Position numbers and translations under genes: made by a program. From Bacillus chungangensis (GTDB lineage Bacteria; Bacillota; Bacilli; Bacillales; Bacillaceae_C), in NCBI RefSeq assembly GCF_030812995.1, contig NZ_JAUSTT010000027.1:1-62160 (forward strand): a stretch of DNA of 62,160 bases, given 5' to 3'. Under the pieces are notes generated by a model. It saw only the letters and a program-made list of their open reading frames with translations. It made no database searches and had not been told where the DNA came from. Below, one piece after another: positions 1 through 8,109 of the stretch (positions are counted from its first letter, which is position 1; each line of letters starts with the position of its first letter).

Positions 1-64
1 TTCTTGCGAAAAATATTTTTTGTTCTTCGTTTGGATATATCCGATATTTATATGCTTTCAACAT
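1..64 (-). CDS. tnpB: TnpB (IS605 OrfB, RNA-guided nuclease family), N-terminus only
   Basis: Only the first 21 codons lie in the window; the gene runs off the left edge. The minus-strand ATG at 62-64 opens a peptide beginning MLKAYKYRIYPNEEQ, the characteristic start of IS605-type TnpB proteins (the Cas12 ancestor family). An AGGTG ribosome-binding site overlaps the end of the tnpA remnant, whose stop lies about 10 bases upstream. Family knowledge: TnpB uses an RNA derived from the right end of its element to cut DNA next to a short target motif. Whether the rest of this copy is intact cannot be seen. Confidence 0.8.
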   Translation of the reverse strand, partial: MLKAYKYRIYPNEEQKIFFAR

Positions 65-73
65 TTTCTACAC

Positions 74-330
74 CTACTTTCTGCCTTGTTTTTCAACGTA
101 CTGCTTGATTGTTTCTACAGAAGTACCGCCTGTAGTAAACAAGCAGAAACTTCTTGACCAAAACATTTCTTTCCAAAGTTTTTTGTGAACAATGGGAAAG
201 TCACGTTTTATTAGAAGAGAACTTGTACTCTTATACACATTTAGAAACTTTGATCACTCACTATTCGGATGCGCCTTAAACATGCACATGTTTTTTTATA
301 GTGCTATCAAACTCATATTGTATAGACTAA
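74..330 (-). pseudogene. tnpA: Decayed IS200/IS605 transposase TnpA
   Basis: On the minus strand, 74-182 encodes a C-terminus ending FWSRSFCLFTTGGTSVETIK..., matching the end of IS200-type Y1 (HUH) transposases (the FWS-R-S-F stretch and the final amphipathic helix). Upstream the frame is broken: an in-frame TGA lies at 254-256, and before that the HVHV segment continues only after a frameshift near 280-290. Coding identity fades beyond about 330. The gene directly precedes tnpB, the usual IS605 order. TnpA is therefore almost certainly inactive here, although tnpB may still be translated. Confidence 0.75.
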
Positions 331-459
331 TCATAGAACAATCTTTTGGCTTACGCCAACCGAAAATTCATCTCCCATTTTCATTGGCTATGCCCTTTCA
401 CATAGTGGGAGAATTCTTTTCGGAAATCCAGTTAAATGGTTTTAAATAAATTAAATCCC

Positions 460-496
460 CCTACAGAAGTATTCAATCTAAACTAGCTTCTGTAGG
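460..496. repeat. Perfect 10-bp inverted repeat at the outer end of the IS remnant
   Basis: CCTACAGAAG (460-469) and CTTCTGTAGG (487-496) form a 10-bp stem with a 17-base loop. It lies upstream of the tnpA remnant, where the left-end subterminal hairpin of an IS200/IS605 element would be expected, and between it and the 3' end of the besA homologue. It could instead be a transcription terminator of the convergent region, though no T-tract follows. The hairpin is not related in sequence to the dispersed repeats found elsewhere in the window. Confidence 0.45.
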
Positions 497-558
497 AAGT
501 TTTAACTAAATCTACTTTTTACTTACAGATTAACGAAGACTAGTACAATTGATAATGC

Positions 559-1371
559 TTATGTTCTCCCTAATGTAAACCGGAGCGTACGATTCAAAAA
601 TGGTGGGATGACTGAAACATGGTCTTCTTCTTCAAAACAGTGATACTTCACTGTTAATCCCTCGATGCCAGCTGTAGATAAACGGTCATACATTTGCTGG
701 GCATCCTCAACCATATGTGGTTTTTCTTGGCTGCCTACACCAATAATCAGACCTGTCTCGGTTTGGGTATCTGATTTTATAAAACGTTTCGCATCCTTCA
801 TAATGTAGTGATTTTTCCACCAAATAGAAGGGCTTCCTGCTGCATAATACTGAAAAGCGGAACGTTTCTTAAACAATGTATATAGAACAAAGAAGCCCCC
901 TAAAGAATGGCCGAAGAGTGTTTGCCGGCGTTTGTCGATCGGAAACGCTTTTTCAATGATCGGCTTCAATTCTGACTCAATAAATGTTAAAAAGTCATCC
1001 GCTCCGCCTGTAGTCAGCAATTGAAAGCTTTCCTTGCGTACTGGAAACTCATCTTTGTCCGCATACACAGTATAATCGAAAAATCGTCGATTGGTATCAA
1101 ACGGTTGGTCAGTATTGTAGCCAATTCCCACGACGACAGCAGGGTCAATCTTATCTTTTCTTCGGGACTGAAGGCGAATCATTTCTACCATTGATCCAAA
1201 AACCGCATTCGCATCTAAAATATAAATAACAGGAAAGCCTTCTGCAGGTGTTTCAACATGAGGTCTCCAAGTCATGATGCGATACTTAGAACTATTTTTA
1301 CTAGTTAATTCCCACTGTTCTGCATGAGGGATCGAAAACAACGAGTGATTGGCAATTTGTTCAATGGCCAT
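559..1371 (-). CDS. besA: Siderophore (bacillibactin) trilactone esterase, BesA-like
   Basis: 270-residue alpha/beta hydrolase of the Fes/IroE/BesA esterase family. The nucleophile elbow GHSLGG has Ser at residue 156, and a catalytic His is likely at 251 in EEEDHVSV. Family role: cytoplasmic hydrolysis of the ferric siderophore trilactone, freeing iron after import. It is the last gene of btr-feuA-feuB-feuC-besA, the same order as B. subtilis feuABC-ybbA, 26 bases after feuC. An AAAGGAG site precedes the ATG. No signal peptide is visible. Substrate preference for bacillibactin is inferred from the operon, not from residues. Confidence 0.85.
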   Translation of the reverse strand: MAIEQIANHSLFSIPHAEQWELTSKNSSKYRIMTWRPHVETPAEGFPVIYILDANAVFGSMVEMIRLQSRRKDKIDPAVVVGIGYNTDQPFDTNRRFFDYTVYADKDEFPVRKESFQLLTTGGADDFLTFIESELKPIIEKAFPIDKRRQTLFGHSLGGFFVLYTLFKKRSAFQYYAAGSPSIWWKNHYIMKDAKRFIKSDTQTETGLIIGVGSQEKPHMVEDAQQMYDRLSTAGIEGLTVKYHCFEEEDHVSVIPPFLNRTLRFTLGRT

Positions 1372-1397
1372 TCTGTCAGCTCCTTTTTAACAAACGT

Positions 1398-2426
1398 TTA
1401 TTTTTTTCTTGCTCTATATAGTAAATAGATAAAATAAGGAACACCAATAATTGATATAACGATACCAACTGGCAATTCTGCCGGAGCAAATATTGTCTTT
1501 CCAATAAAATCACCAATGACCACCATCGCCATTCCAATAGCGCCACATGCAGGCACGACAAACCTATAATGAATTCCAACAAGCCTTCTTGCAATGTGAG
1601 GTGCTATTAAACCAACAAATCCAATGCTCCCTGCAACTGAAACACAGGCACTTACAAGCCCTACACAACAAATCAGCAGTACCCCTCGTTCTCTCTCGGT
1701 ATTGATGCCAAGACCTGTGGCACTCATTTCATGCAATTGGAGTAAATCAAGCATTTTCGCTTTGCTCCATATGATCGGAACCAACATGATTACCCATGGC
1801 AGGGCTGTCATAACATGGAGCCATGAAGCACTGTAAATGCTTCCTGCTAGCCAAACAACAGCCATTTCAAAATCATTTGGATTCATTTTCAGTGAAATAA
1901 ACAACGTTATTGCGCCAAACCCAGAACCTAATGCAATTCCAACGAGTATCAGCCTTTGAGGATCAATAGTCCCACGATGCCTTGCAAAAAGATAAAGCAG
2001 CATTACGGCAGCTAGGCCGCCTAACCAGCCAAACAACGGCATTGTCATGACCGAAAACCAGCTTGCGCCTTTGATCGTTCCTTGAAAGAAGAACATATAT
2101 AGTACGATCGCAGTGCCTGCCGCGGCATGAATCCCTAATATACTAGGATCAGCTAATTCATTTTTTGTGATACCTTGAAGAACAGCCCCTGCAACTCCCA
2201 AACCAAACCCCACAACAGCACCGATCACGATACGAGGCAAGCGAAACTCGAAAATGACAAGGTCATATTCTGCTACGGTATGAATTCCAAATAATGTTTG
2301 CAAAACATCCGATATCGGGATATCAAACGAACCATTTGTTAAACTTACATACATTCCACAAACAGTCACCACGCATGTAAGAAGAAAGACGAGCCAAAAT
2401 CGAGTAGAAGGCGAAGATTTTATCAT
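1398..2426 (-). CDS. feuC: Ferri-siderophore ABC transporter permease FeuC
   Basis: 342-residue FecCD/BtuC-family permease, strongly hydrophobic along its whole length (about 9-10 membrane segments). The cytoplasmic coupling region GLVSACVSVAGSIGFVGLIA and the following PHIARR motif, which contacts the ABC ATPase, are both present. Its start overlaps the feuB stop (ATGA type), so the two are translationally coupled. FeuB and FeuC form the heterodimeric membrane channel for the siderophore delivered by FeuA. No ATPase gene is in the operon; in B. subtilis the ATPase YusV is encoded elsewhere, and the same is likely here. Confidence 0.88.
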   Translation of the reverse strand: MIKSSPSTRFWLVFLLTCVVTVCGMYVSLTNGSFDIPISDVLQTLFGIHTVAEYDLVIFEFRLPRIVIGAVVGFGLGVAGAVLQGITKNELADPSILGIHAAAGTAIVLYMFFFQGTIKGASWFSVMTMPLFGWLGGLAAVMLLYLFARHRGTIDPQRLILVGIALGSGFGAITLFISLKMNPNDFEMAVVWLAGSIYSASWLHVMTALPWVIMLVPIIWSKAKMLDLLQLHEMSATGLGINTERERGVLLICCVGLVSACVSVAGSIGFVGLIAPHIARRLVGIHYRFVVPACGAIGMAMVVIGDFIGKTIFAPAELPVGIVISIIGVPYFIYLLYRARKK

Positions 2427-3430
2427 TCTTTTTCTCCCCCTCTCGTCTTAATTAAGTATAGGAAAAAAGGGACGCCAAAAAGAGCCGTTACTACGCCAAT
2501 TGGCGTTTCAAATGGATGATTGATAAATCGACTGATTAGGTCGCACCATGATAAAAATAATGCGCCTAGCATCGCTGCATACGGAATGATTTTTCTATAA
2601 TCTTGTCCGATAAGAAAACGCGTGATATGTGGAATGATCAACCCTACGAAAGCGACTTTTCCAGCAATTGCAACTGAGATTCCTGTTAAGATAGCGACAC
2701 TAAGCATTGCCAGCCCTTTTATTACAACAACATTCATCCCCAATCCCGTCGCTGTTTCTTCTCCAAGCGAAAGTCCTGTGATGGAACGGGCAAGAACGAT
2801 AGCGAGGCCGATGCCGACAATCGCAAATGGAATAGATAGTTTGATAAGAGTAGGGTCCATTTGATGAAGGCGAGCATTGTACCAAAAACTAATATTTTGT
2901 GAAACTTGGTAATATGTAGCCAAAGCTTGCGAGATTCCACCTAAAAAAGTTCCAATAATAGTACCTAAAATTGCTAGTGTTAAAGGAGAGGAACCTCCTG
3001 GAAGCAGTCTTGCTGTTCCATAGACAATCGCTGCACCTAATGCCGAGCCCATAAGAGAGTACGAAATCAAAGCCATAGAAGAAACTCCAGGCATCAAAAT
3101 CATACATAATGTAATCGCAAAGACAGAACCGTCTGAAACACCCATAATAGAAGGGGATGCAAGATAATTTCTTGTCATCCCCTGCATTAATGCACCTGAT
3201 ACAGCCAGAAATGCACCGATAAGAAATGCACCTATCGCTCGTGGAAACCGAGATGTCTGAATAATCAAATGCTCCATATTTTCTGGGTCAAAATGGAATA
3301 AGGCGTCCCACATTGTCCGATAACGGATCGTTTCTGTACCATACCGAACAGATAGGATGATCGTGGCAATTGTGAGAACAATCCACAATGCGATAATCAC
3401 TGCTTGTCGATCTCCAACAGTTGACCGCAT
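2423..3430 (-). CDS. feuB: Ferri-siderophore ABC transporter permease FeuB
   Basis: 335-residue FecCD-family permease with many membrane segments, the conserved GxVAFVGLIIPHITR coupling loop, and the family MQGMTRN motif at the end of an early helix. AAAGGAG precedes the ATG. It lies 20 bases after feuA and overlaps feuC by 4 bases, so it is clearly an operon member. The role in ferric bacillibactin/enterobactin-type import through the plasma membrane is assigned by gene order with FeuA, FeuC, the esterase and the Btr-like activator. Confidence 0.88.
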   Translation of the reverse strand: MRSTVGDRQAVIIALWIVLTIATIILSVRYGTETIRYRTMWDALFHFDPENMEHLIIQTSRFPRAIGAFLIGAFLAVSGALMQGMTRNYLASPSIMGVSDGSVFAITLCMILMPGVSSMALISYSLMGSALGAAIVYGTARLLPGGSSPLTLAILGTIIGTFLGGISQALATYYQVSQNISFWYNARLHQMDPTLIKLSIPFAIVGIGLAIVLARSITGLSLGEETATGLGMNVVVIKGLAMLSVAILTGISVAIAGKVAFVGLIIPHITRFLIGQDYRKIIPYAAMLGALFLSWCDLISRFINHPFETPIGVVTALFGVPFFLYLIKTRGGEKE

Positions 3431-3450
3431 CTCTTATCTTCTCCTTTCAG

Positions 3451-4464
3451 CTACTTTACAAGTTCTTTTAGGGCAGCCTCTAAGAAATGCATTCGGCCCC
3501 ATGCTGAACTGCCTTGTGCAAGTGGATCAATCACATTAACAAATACATTGTCATTCTTCACAGCATTCATATTTTTTACGATTGGATTATTTAGCAATTC
3601 GTCTAGTGCATTTTCGTTATCTGCATTTTCATCGTCAGCAAATTGAATGAACAAATAGTCTGGATTTATTCTCGCTAATTGCTCAACAGAAATATTTTCT
3701 TGTGCTTTAGCAGCCGCTACTTCATCTGGCAGCTTCAATCCTAGATCATCGTATAAAACGGGATTAAAGAATACTGCTTCTGGATAAATGAAAACTTGCC
3801 CACCCCGAATGCGAACGGCAAGGACATTTTTGTCTTGAACTTCAGCAATTTGCGATTTCGCGGTTTCTACTGCTTTTTGATATTGTTCAATTTCTTTCTC
3901 AGCTTCTTTTTGTTTTCCAGATAATTCAGCCAATAAATGTAAGTTAGCTTCCCAATTTACAGCATGATGTGAAACTAAAATAGTCGGTGCAATTTTTTCT
4001 AGTTTTTGTACAACCTCTTCAGGAAATTTCGCTGTACCAAGAATAACATCTGGTTTTAACTTTAATATTGTTTCAAAATTAGGCTGCGTTTTTTCCCCTA
4101 TAGATTCTGCTTTGTCTGTAATAGATTTGTAGATTTCCGGGAACTCACCGCCAAATGTAACCGCTCCAACTGGATGTACATCAAGGACAACCGCATCTTC
4201 GAGTGCTTCTATTGCACCTGTAATAACAATACGCTCGACTTTTTCTGGAACTGTATATTGTTTGCCTAAGTATTCAATTGTACGTTCCCCATTCGTATCT
4301 TTTGCTTCTTTTGCTTTGGATTTTTCGTCGCTTTTCTCCTTCTCTGGAGCAGAAACTTCAGTGTCTTTTTTCGTGTTTTCTGCCCCACTTTTATCTGTGT
4401 TCCCACATCCAGCAAACACGAACATGAGTGCCAGCAATCCTACTAGCCAAATGATTTTTTTCAT
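3451..4464 (-). CDS. feuA: Siderophore-binding lipoprotein FeuA
   Basis: About 337 residues with a bacterial lipoprotein signal: KK-charged start, hydrophobic core, lipobox FAGC with Cys near residue 20. A Ser/Lys/Glu-rich linker follows, then a periplasmic-binding-protein fold of class III (TroA/FepB type, e.g. ERIVITGAIEALEDAVVL and the long backbone helix). The ATG at 4464 is preferred over an upstream ATG at 4512 because an AAGGGG site and the signal peptide fit it. It captures the ferric siderophore outside the membrane and delivers it to FeuBC. The Fur box at 4513-4527 directly precedes it. Confidence 0.88.
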   Translation of the reverse strand: MKKIIWLVGLLALMFVFAGCGNTDKSGAENTKKDTEVSAPEKEKSDEKSKAKEAKDTNGERTIEYLGKQYTVPEKVERIVITGAIEALEDAVVLDVHPVGAVTFGGEFPEIYKSITDKAESIGEKTQPNFETILKLKPDVILGTAKFPEEVVQKLEKIAPTILVSHHAVNWEANLHLLAELSGKQKEAEKEIEQYQKAVETAKSQIAEVQDKNVLAVRIRGGQVFIYPEAVFFNPVLYDDLGLKLPDEVAAAKAQENISVEQLARINPDYLFIQFADDENADNENALDELLNNPIVKNMNAVKNDNVFVNVIDPLAQGSSAWGRMHFLEAALKELVK

Positions 4465-4512
4465 CTTTTCTATAGAACCCCTTTCGCTATATAAATGAAA
4501 TAAATATATCAT

Positions 4513-4527
4513 TGATAATGATTATCA
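4513..4527 (-). promoter_or_regulatory. Fur box upstream of feuA
   Basis: TGATAATGATTATCA is a perfect 7-1-7 inverted repeat equal to the Bacillus Fur consensus, about 50 bases upstream of the feuA start. It predicts iron repression of feuABC-besA. Further partial repeats (AATGATAA) extend to 4534, which could allow overlapping Fur dimers. Confidence 0.85.
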
Positions 4528-4566
4528 ATGATAAGCATAGCGAAAAAGCTGCTATATTGACATGGA

Positions 4567-6180
4567 CTAAATCCAGAAGGATGATGGATAATTTTCTGAC
4601 AGTATCCTCTCTGCTTCATTTAGCATTCGTAAATGTGCATGGGCAGAATATTCTCTCCATGGATCAGAGGTGATATCATGTACCTTGCAGCGCTTAACAG
4701 CACGTATCGATTGCCACTCATTAGAAATTTTCATTTTTCTCCATTCGTGAAGTGTTTCACTATCCTGACAAATCAGCATGAGCAGGTGATCTGCCTTCAG
4801 TGTATGTAGTTCTTTGACTGTCACAGCATCATTATAGATCCCTTTTCTATTCACAAAAGCTGGTGTTAATGCTAAGTCCTTATACAAAATATTTGCAACA
4901 CCATGATTACAATACAAATACATATTCTGATGCAGCATTCTAATCACAACAATCGATTCATTGGCGATCGACTGCTGCAGTTGTTTTCTAACTGTGCGAA
5001 CCTTTTGATCATACTCTTTCAGCCAGTGATTTGCTTGCCAAGTTTCCCCTAAAAAATCTGCTAATAAAACAAACTGTTCGCGCCAATTCTTGCAAGATGA
5101 GGGGAGATAAAAAACGGGAGCTATCGTCTCCAATGATTGTTTCTCCTCTTCAGAAATATCCTCCATTGCAATAATCTGCTCTCCTGAAATTTGTTGAAGC
5201 AATTGAATATTATCTTGCCAATAATAATTTTGGCGATATGCTTTTAAATGGATAGGGATCTCATTGCGGTAATGCTGATAATAATATTCCGTCCACTTAG
5301 GATGAAGAGGTGCTGCATATGGCATGATATTCAATGGCAACAAGTAGCCAAGCAGCTGCGGATGATAGACAATGAGCTTCCTGCGCCGTTTTTTCATATA
5401 GATTGTTGGTGAAACGCCAATTACTTTTTTAAATCTTCGGCTAAAGTAAAACTCGTCCGAATAACCGACTTGATGAGCAATATCACGAACACGAACATCC
5501 ATATTCGCCAATAGTCTTTTTGCCTCTTTCAACCGCAGATCTGCAACATACTCCATAGCAGAAATGCCGTATTTTTTCTTGAATAAATCAACAAAATACT
5601 TCGGACTAATTTCTGCCATTTTTGCAAGCTGATCAATCGTTAAAGATTCTGAAAAATGCTCTTCTATATATTGTTTTACAACATGCAGCGCTTCAGATGC
5701 ATTCTCTGCCTTTACACTATTATTTTTATAGATATAGTAGAGTATTTCCTGAAAATCTATTTGACAACGAAACTCTTTCATTCTTTCTTCGCTGTTCCAT
5801 CTTTTACACAACTTAGTACACATAGCTGATAAATGCTCCGAAGGATAAATGATCATCCTCTTTTTTGGAAACAGCTTTGATTCCTTGGTCATTTTCATCG
5901 ATTTTTGATTTTTATCTAAATACATAAATACATCGAAGTGAAATACAAAAAGTTCGAAATCATTGTCCGACGCGACTGTTCCAAACGTTTCATCAGGCAT
6001 GCAAAGGCAAACGGAATGGCGATCTAGCTCATAGCGCTGATTACCAAGAACAAGCTCAGTTCTGCCACTTTTCATGATGATAAGCGCATAAGAAAAAACT
6101 AGCTGTTGCTTTATTCGCGCACCCCAACTTCCCTTTATGAAATCTACTGATCGGAGTCTGAATGATAAGTGATCTAGCAT
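4567..6180 (-). CDS. btr: Btr-like AraC activator fused to a siderophore-binding domain
   Basis: 537 residues. An N-terminal cupin-like region (about 1-160) is followed by an AraC-type double helix-turn-helix (about 165-265, including HVVKQYIEEHFSESLTIDQL and the signature RFKKVIGVSPTIYMKK), then a C-terminal half resembling a class III periplasmic binding protein with no signal peptide. This architecture is that of B. subtilis Btr (YbbB), which senses intracellular bacillibactin and activates feuABC. The ATG at 6180 is chosen over 6210 because a GGGGGAGG site stands 10 bases before it. It lies immediately upstream of feuA with its own Fur box. Confidence 0.88.
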   Translation of the reverse strand: MLDHLSFRLRSVDFIKGSWGARIKQQLVFSYALIIMKSGRTELVLGNQRYELDRHSVCLCMPDETFGTVASDNDFELFVFHFDVFMYLDKNQKSMKMTKESKLFPKKRMIIYPSEHLSAMCTKLCKRWNSEERMKEFRCQIDFQEILYYIYKNNSVKAENASEALHVVKQYIEEHFSESLTIDQLAKMAEISPKYFVDLFKKKYGISAMEYVADLRLKEAKRLLANMDVRVRDIAHQVGYSDEFYFSRRFKKVIGVSPTIYMKKRRRKLIVYHPQLLGYLLPLNIMPYAAPLHPKWTEYYYQHYRNEIPIHLKAYRQNYYWQDNIQLLQQISGEQIIAMEDISEEEKQSLETIAPVFYLPSSCKNWREQFVLLADFLGETWQANHWLKEYDQKVRTVRKQLQQSIANESIVVIRMLHQNMYLYCNHGVANILYKDLALTPAFVNRKGIYNDAVTVKELHTLKADHLLMLICQDSETLHEWRKMKISNEWQSIRAVKRCKVHDITSDPWREYSAHAHLRMLNEAERILSENYPSSFWI

Positions 6181-6234
6181 CGATTGAACCCTCCCCCACT
6201 TTCTCATCATGATCCATTTCTATCACCATTATAT

Positions 6235-6249
6235 TGATAACGATTATCA
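6235..6249 (-). promoter_or_regulatory. Fur box upstream of btr
   Basis: TGATAACGATTATCA matches the 7-1-7 Fur consensus with one mismatch, about 55 bases upstream of the chosen btr start. It implies that the activator gene is also iron-repressed, giving a feed-forward loop over the feu operon. Confidence 0.75.
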
Positions 6250-6382
6250 ATATCAAATTAATTTGTCATGATCGGTTCAAGCCATTAGAAAAAAAGCGGC
6301 TGAGAGCATAATCGTTTCTTACTTTAGAAATGACACAAAATTGCTTTACCTCATTCACCACTCATCATTCGTTTTTGTCTAT

Positions 6383-6961
6383 TTATTTTTTTCCTAAGAG
6401 TCCATACAAAGCAAATGCAGTTAATTCCTCCTTCAATGCTTCTGAAAAGTGAAGGTCATACTTCTTTTTGCTGATTCTTTCGTGATTCAAAATAGATAGA
6501 ACAGAGGATGTAAAGCCAAGCCTAAACAATAGAAAATCAGAAATAAGTTTCATTTCCCCTTTATTGATTCTCGTTATAATTTCTTTTTCATACCCATTTT
6601 CTTGATCGATTTGTTGAAGGTATATATCAGAAAGTTCATGGTGGTGGAGGCTCTCTGTCAGCAAAATTTTTAGTTGTTCCTGATGCTTCTCAATCCAGTT
6701 GATTTTCTCCTTCACATAAATTTTGATTAGACTTTCCGTAGACAATTCCTTGGCATCTTGTTTAGGAGGCTGTTCTTCATTTGGTGTTACACAAGCAATG
6801 AGCAAATCTTTTTTTGAGTGAAAATATTTATACACAGCTGCCTCTGACAGATTGCACGCCTTTGCTATTTCACTTGTTTTTGTCATATCGTACCCCTTTT
6901 TTGCAAAGAGAGATCTTGTCCTTTCAATAATAAGTTGCTTTGTTCTTTCTCCTTTACTCAA
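6383..6961 (-). CDS. TetR/AcrR family transcriptional regulator
   Basis: 192 residues. The N-terminal 50 residues form a TetR DNA-binding domain (RSLFAKKGYDMTKTSEIAKA, then the recognition helix SEAAVYKYFHSKKDLL); the remaining helical ligand domain is not assigned to a class. The start is TTG, supported by a strong AAGGAGG site 6 bases before it. It lies downstream of the short-chain dehydrogenase on the same strand, with a mobile repeat inserted only about 28 bases before the start codon. A palindrome in front of the dehydrogenase is a candidate operator. Ligand unknown. Confidence 0.85.
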   Translation of the reverse strand: MSKGERTKQLIIERTRSLFAKKGYDMTKTSEIAKACNLSEAAVYKYFHSKKDLLIACVTPNEEQPPKQDAKELSTESLIKIYVKEKINWIEKHQEQLKILLTESLHHHELSDIYLQQIDQENGYEKEIITRINKGEMKLISDFLLFRLGFTSSVLSILNHERISKKKYDLHFSEALKEELTAFALYGLLGKK

Positions 6962-6989
6962 CTTTTTCCTCCTTTTAACATTTTTGAAT

Positions 6990-7213
6990 ATAAAGTGAAA
7001 CTTCCATCAGTGGGGGTTTTCTCTCATCCCCCACTGATAAGAAGTAGAACAAAGGCTAAGATCGCAACGTCCTGTTGCAACGCCTTTGTGACCGACATCC
7101 TGTCGGCCCGAACCAATCGGACATTTGACTTTCAGTTATCCCCCACCTAGACTTCTTCGATTCCTCTTAACTCTTGAGGTGGGGGCCTTACTGCCAGTTA
7201 GATATGGGATAAA
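6990..7213 (-). repeat. Dispersed TTTAT-flanked hairpin repeat, long form (copy 1)
   Basis: Read on the minus strand, the repeat is bounded by TTTAT at both ends (ATAAA at 6990-6994 and 7209-7213). One end has a CTGGCAG-type and CCCCCACC/GGTGGGGG hairpin; the other has a TCAGTGGGGG/CCCCCACTGA hairpin. This copy has an extra internal segment at about 7045-7115 with two more palindromes: ACAAAGGC pairing with GCCTTTGT, and CCGACA pairing with TGTCGG. It stands between the tetR ribosome-binding site and the dehydrogenase terminator. Similar copies occur at eight other places in the window. Confidence 0.85.
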
Positions 7214-7214
7214 T

Positions 7215-7249
7215 AAATAAGATCAGCATCACTTATGCTGATCTTATTT
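7215..7249 (-). terminator. Rho-independent terminator of the dehydrogenase gene
   Basis: Perfect 15-bp stem (7215-7229 with 7235-7249) and a 5-base loop. On the minus strand it is followed by TTATTTATTTAT. It lies 68 bases beyond the dehydrogenase stop and would separate that gene from the tetR gene. Confidence 0.75.
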
Positions 7250-7316
7250 GGCTATTTTCTATTATAGAGGCTGTTCAAAAAGTCTGCAAAAGTCACTAGC
7301 TAAAACAGAACTGCTC

Positions 7317-8063
7317 TTACTTAAATGAAGCAAATCCATGATCAGCCATGACAACACTTCCGTTTATTGCATCTGCTTCATCAAGTGATAGTAAATAAAC
7401 GGCATCTGCAAGTTGCTCAGGAGTTGTTAAATCATTACCCATTACTTTTGACTTCATTGAATCAAGCAGCCCTTTATTTTTATAGCCCTGAATTATTGGT
7501 GTATCAACAATTCCAGGTGCTGCCGCAACAACCCTTATCCCAAACGGCGCCAATTCTAACGCAGCTGATTTCGTCATCATGTTGATAGCGCCTTTCGTTG
7601 CATGATAAGCAAAAGTTCCAGGAGAAGCTAAAAACCCAAATACAGAAGTTGTATTAATAATAACTCCTTTGCTGCCAAGCTCCTTCATTTTTCTAGCAGC
7701 CGCATAAATTCCGTAAGCAACCCCATGCTGATTGACATCAATTATTTGATGATATATATCCATGTCCATCTCTAATACAGGAGTAGACTTACCCATTCCA
7801 GCGTTATTAAACATAATATCTATTCGTCCATAGACATCCACTGCTTTTTCAACAAGCGCCTCCACTGCTTCTAATTTCGTCACATCTGTTTTCACAAAAA
7901 TGGCCTCTCCGCCTTCAGCTTCGATTAACTTTACAGTTTCTTCTCCTGCGGACTCATTAAAATCCGCCACTACAACCCGATCCCCTTTTCTAGCAAACTT
8001 TAAACACGCTGCACGACCAATTCCACTTGCCCCTCCAGTAATAACCGCAACTCGTTTTGTCAT
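7317..8063 (-). CDS. Short-chain dehydrogenase/reductase (SDR)
   Basis: 248 residues, classical SDR length. Cofactor motif TGGASGIG at 9-16; Asp at 34 after the second beta strand suggests NAD rather than NADP; NNAG at 86-89; catalytic Ser140, Tyr153 and Lys157 (YHATK). Cytoplasmic oxidoreductase of unknown substrate. AAGGGG precedes the ATG. An inverted repeat at 8092-8109 just upstream and a TetR gene downstream suggest ligand-controlled expression by that regulator. Confidence 0.88.
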   Translation of the reverse strand: MTKRVAVITGGASGIGRAACLKFARKGDRVVVADFNESAGEETVKLIEAEGGEAIFVKTDVTKLEAVEALVEKAVDVYGRIDIMFNNAGMGKSTPVLEMDMDIYHQIIDVNQHGVAYGIYAAARKMKELGSKGVIINTTSVFGFLASPGTFAYHATKGAINMMTKSAALELAPFGIRVVAAAPGIVDTPIIQGYKNKGLLDSMKSKVMGNDLTTPEQLADAVYLLSLDEADAINGSVVMADHGFASFK

Positions 8064-8091
8064 ATCTATTAACCCCTTTGCCTGAAATATA

Positions 8092-8109
8092 AGTTAGTAC
8101 TCACTAACT
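8092..8109. promoter_or_regulatory. Candidate TetR operator before the SDR gene
   Basis: AGTTAGT-ACTC-ACTAACT is a perfect inverted repeat with 7-bp arms, 29 bases upstream of the SDR start. TTAGT/ACTAA half sites are common for TetR-type regulators, and the TetR encoded at 6383-6961 is the obvious candidate. Binding is inferred only. Confidence 0.6.

Noticed and set aside
192-449. An 85-codon plus-strand open frame
   Set aside because: It is antisense to the decayed IS200 tnpA, has no ribosome-binding site and shows no protein-like pattern.
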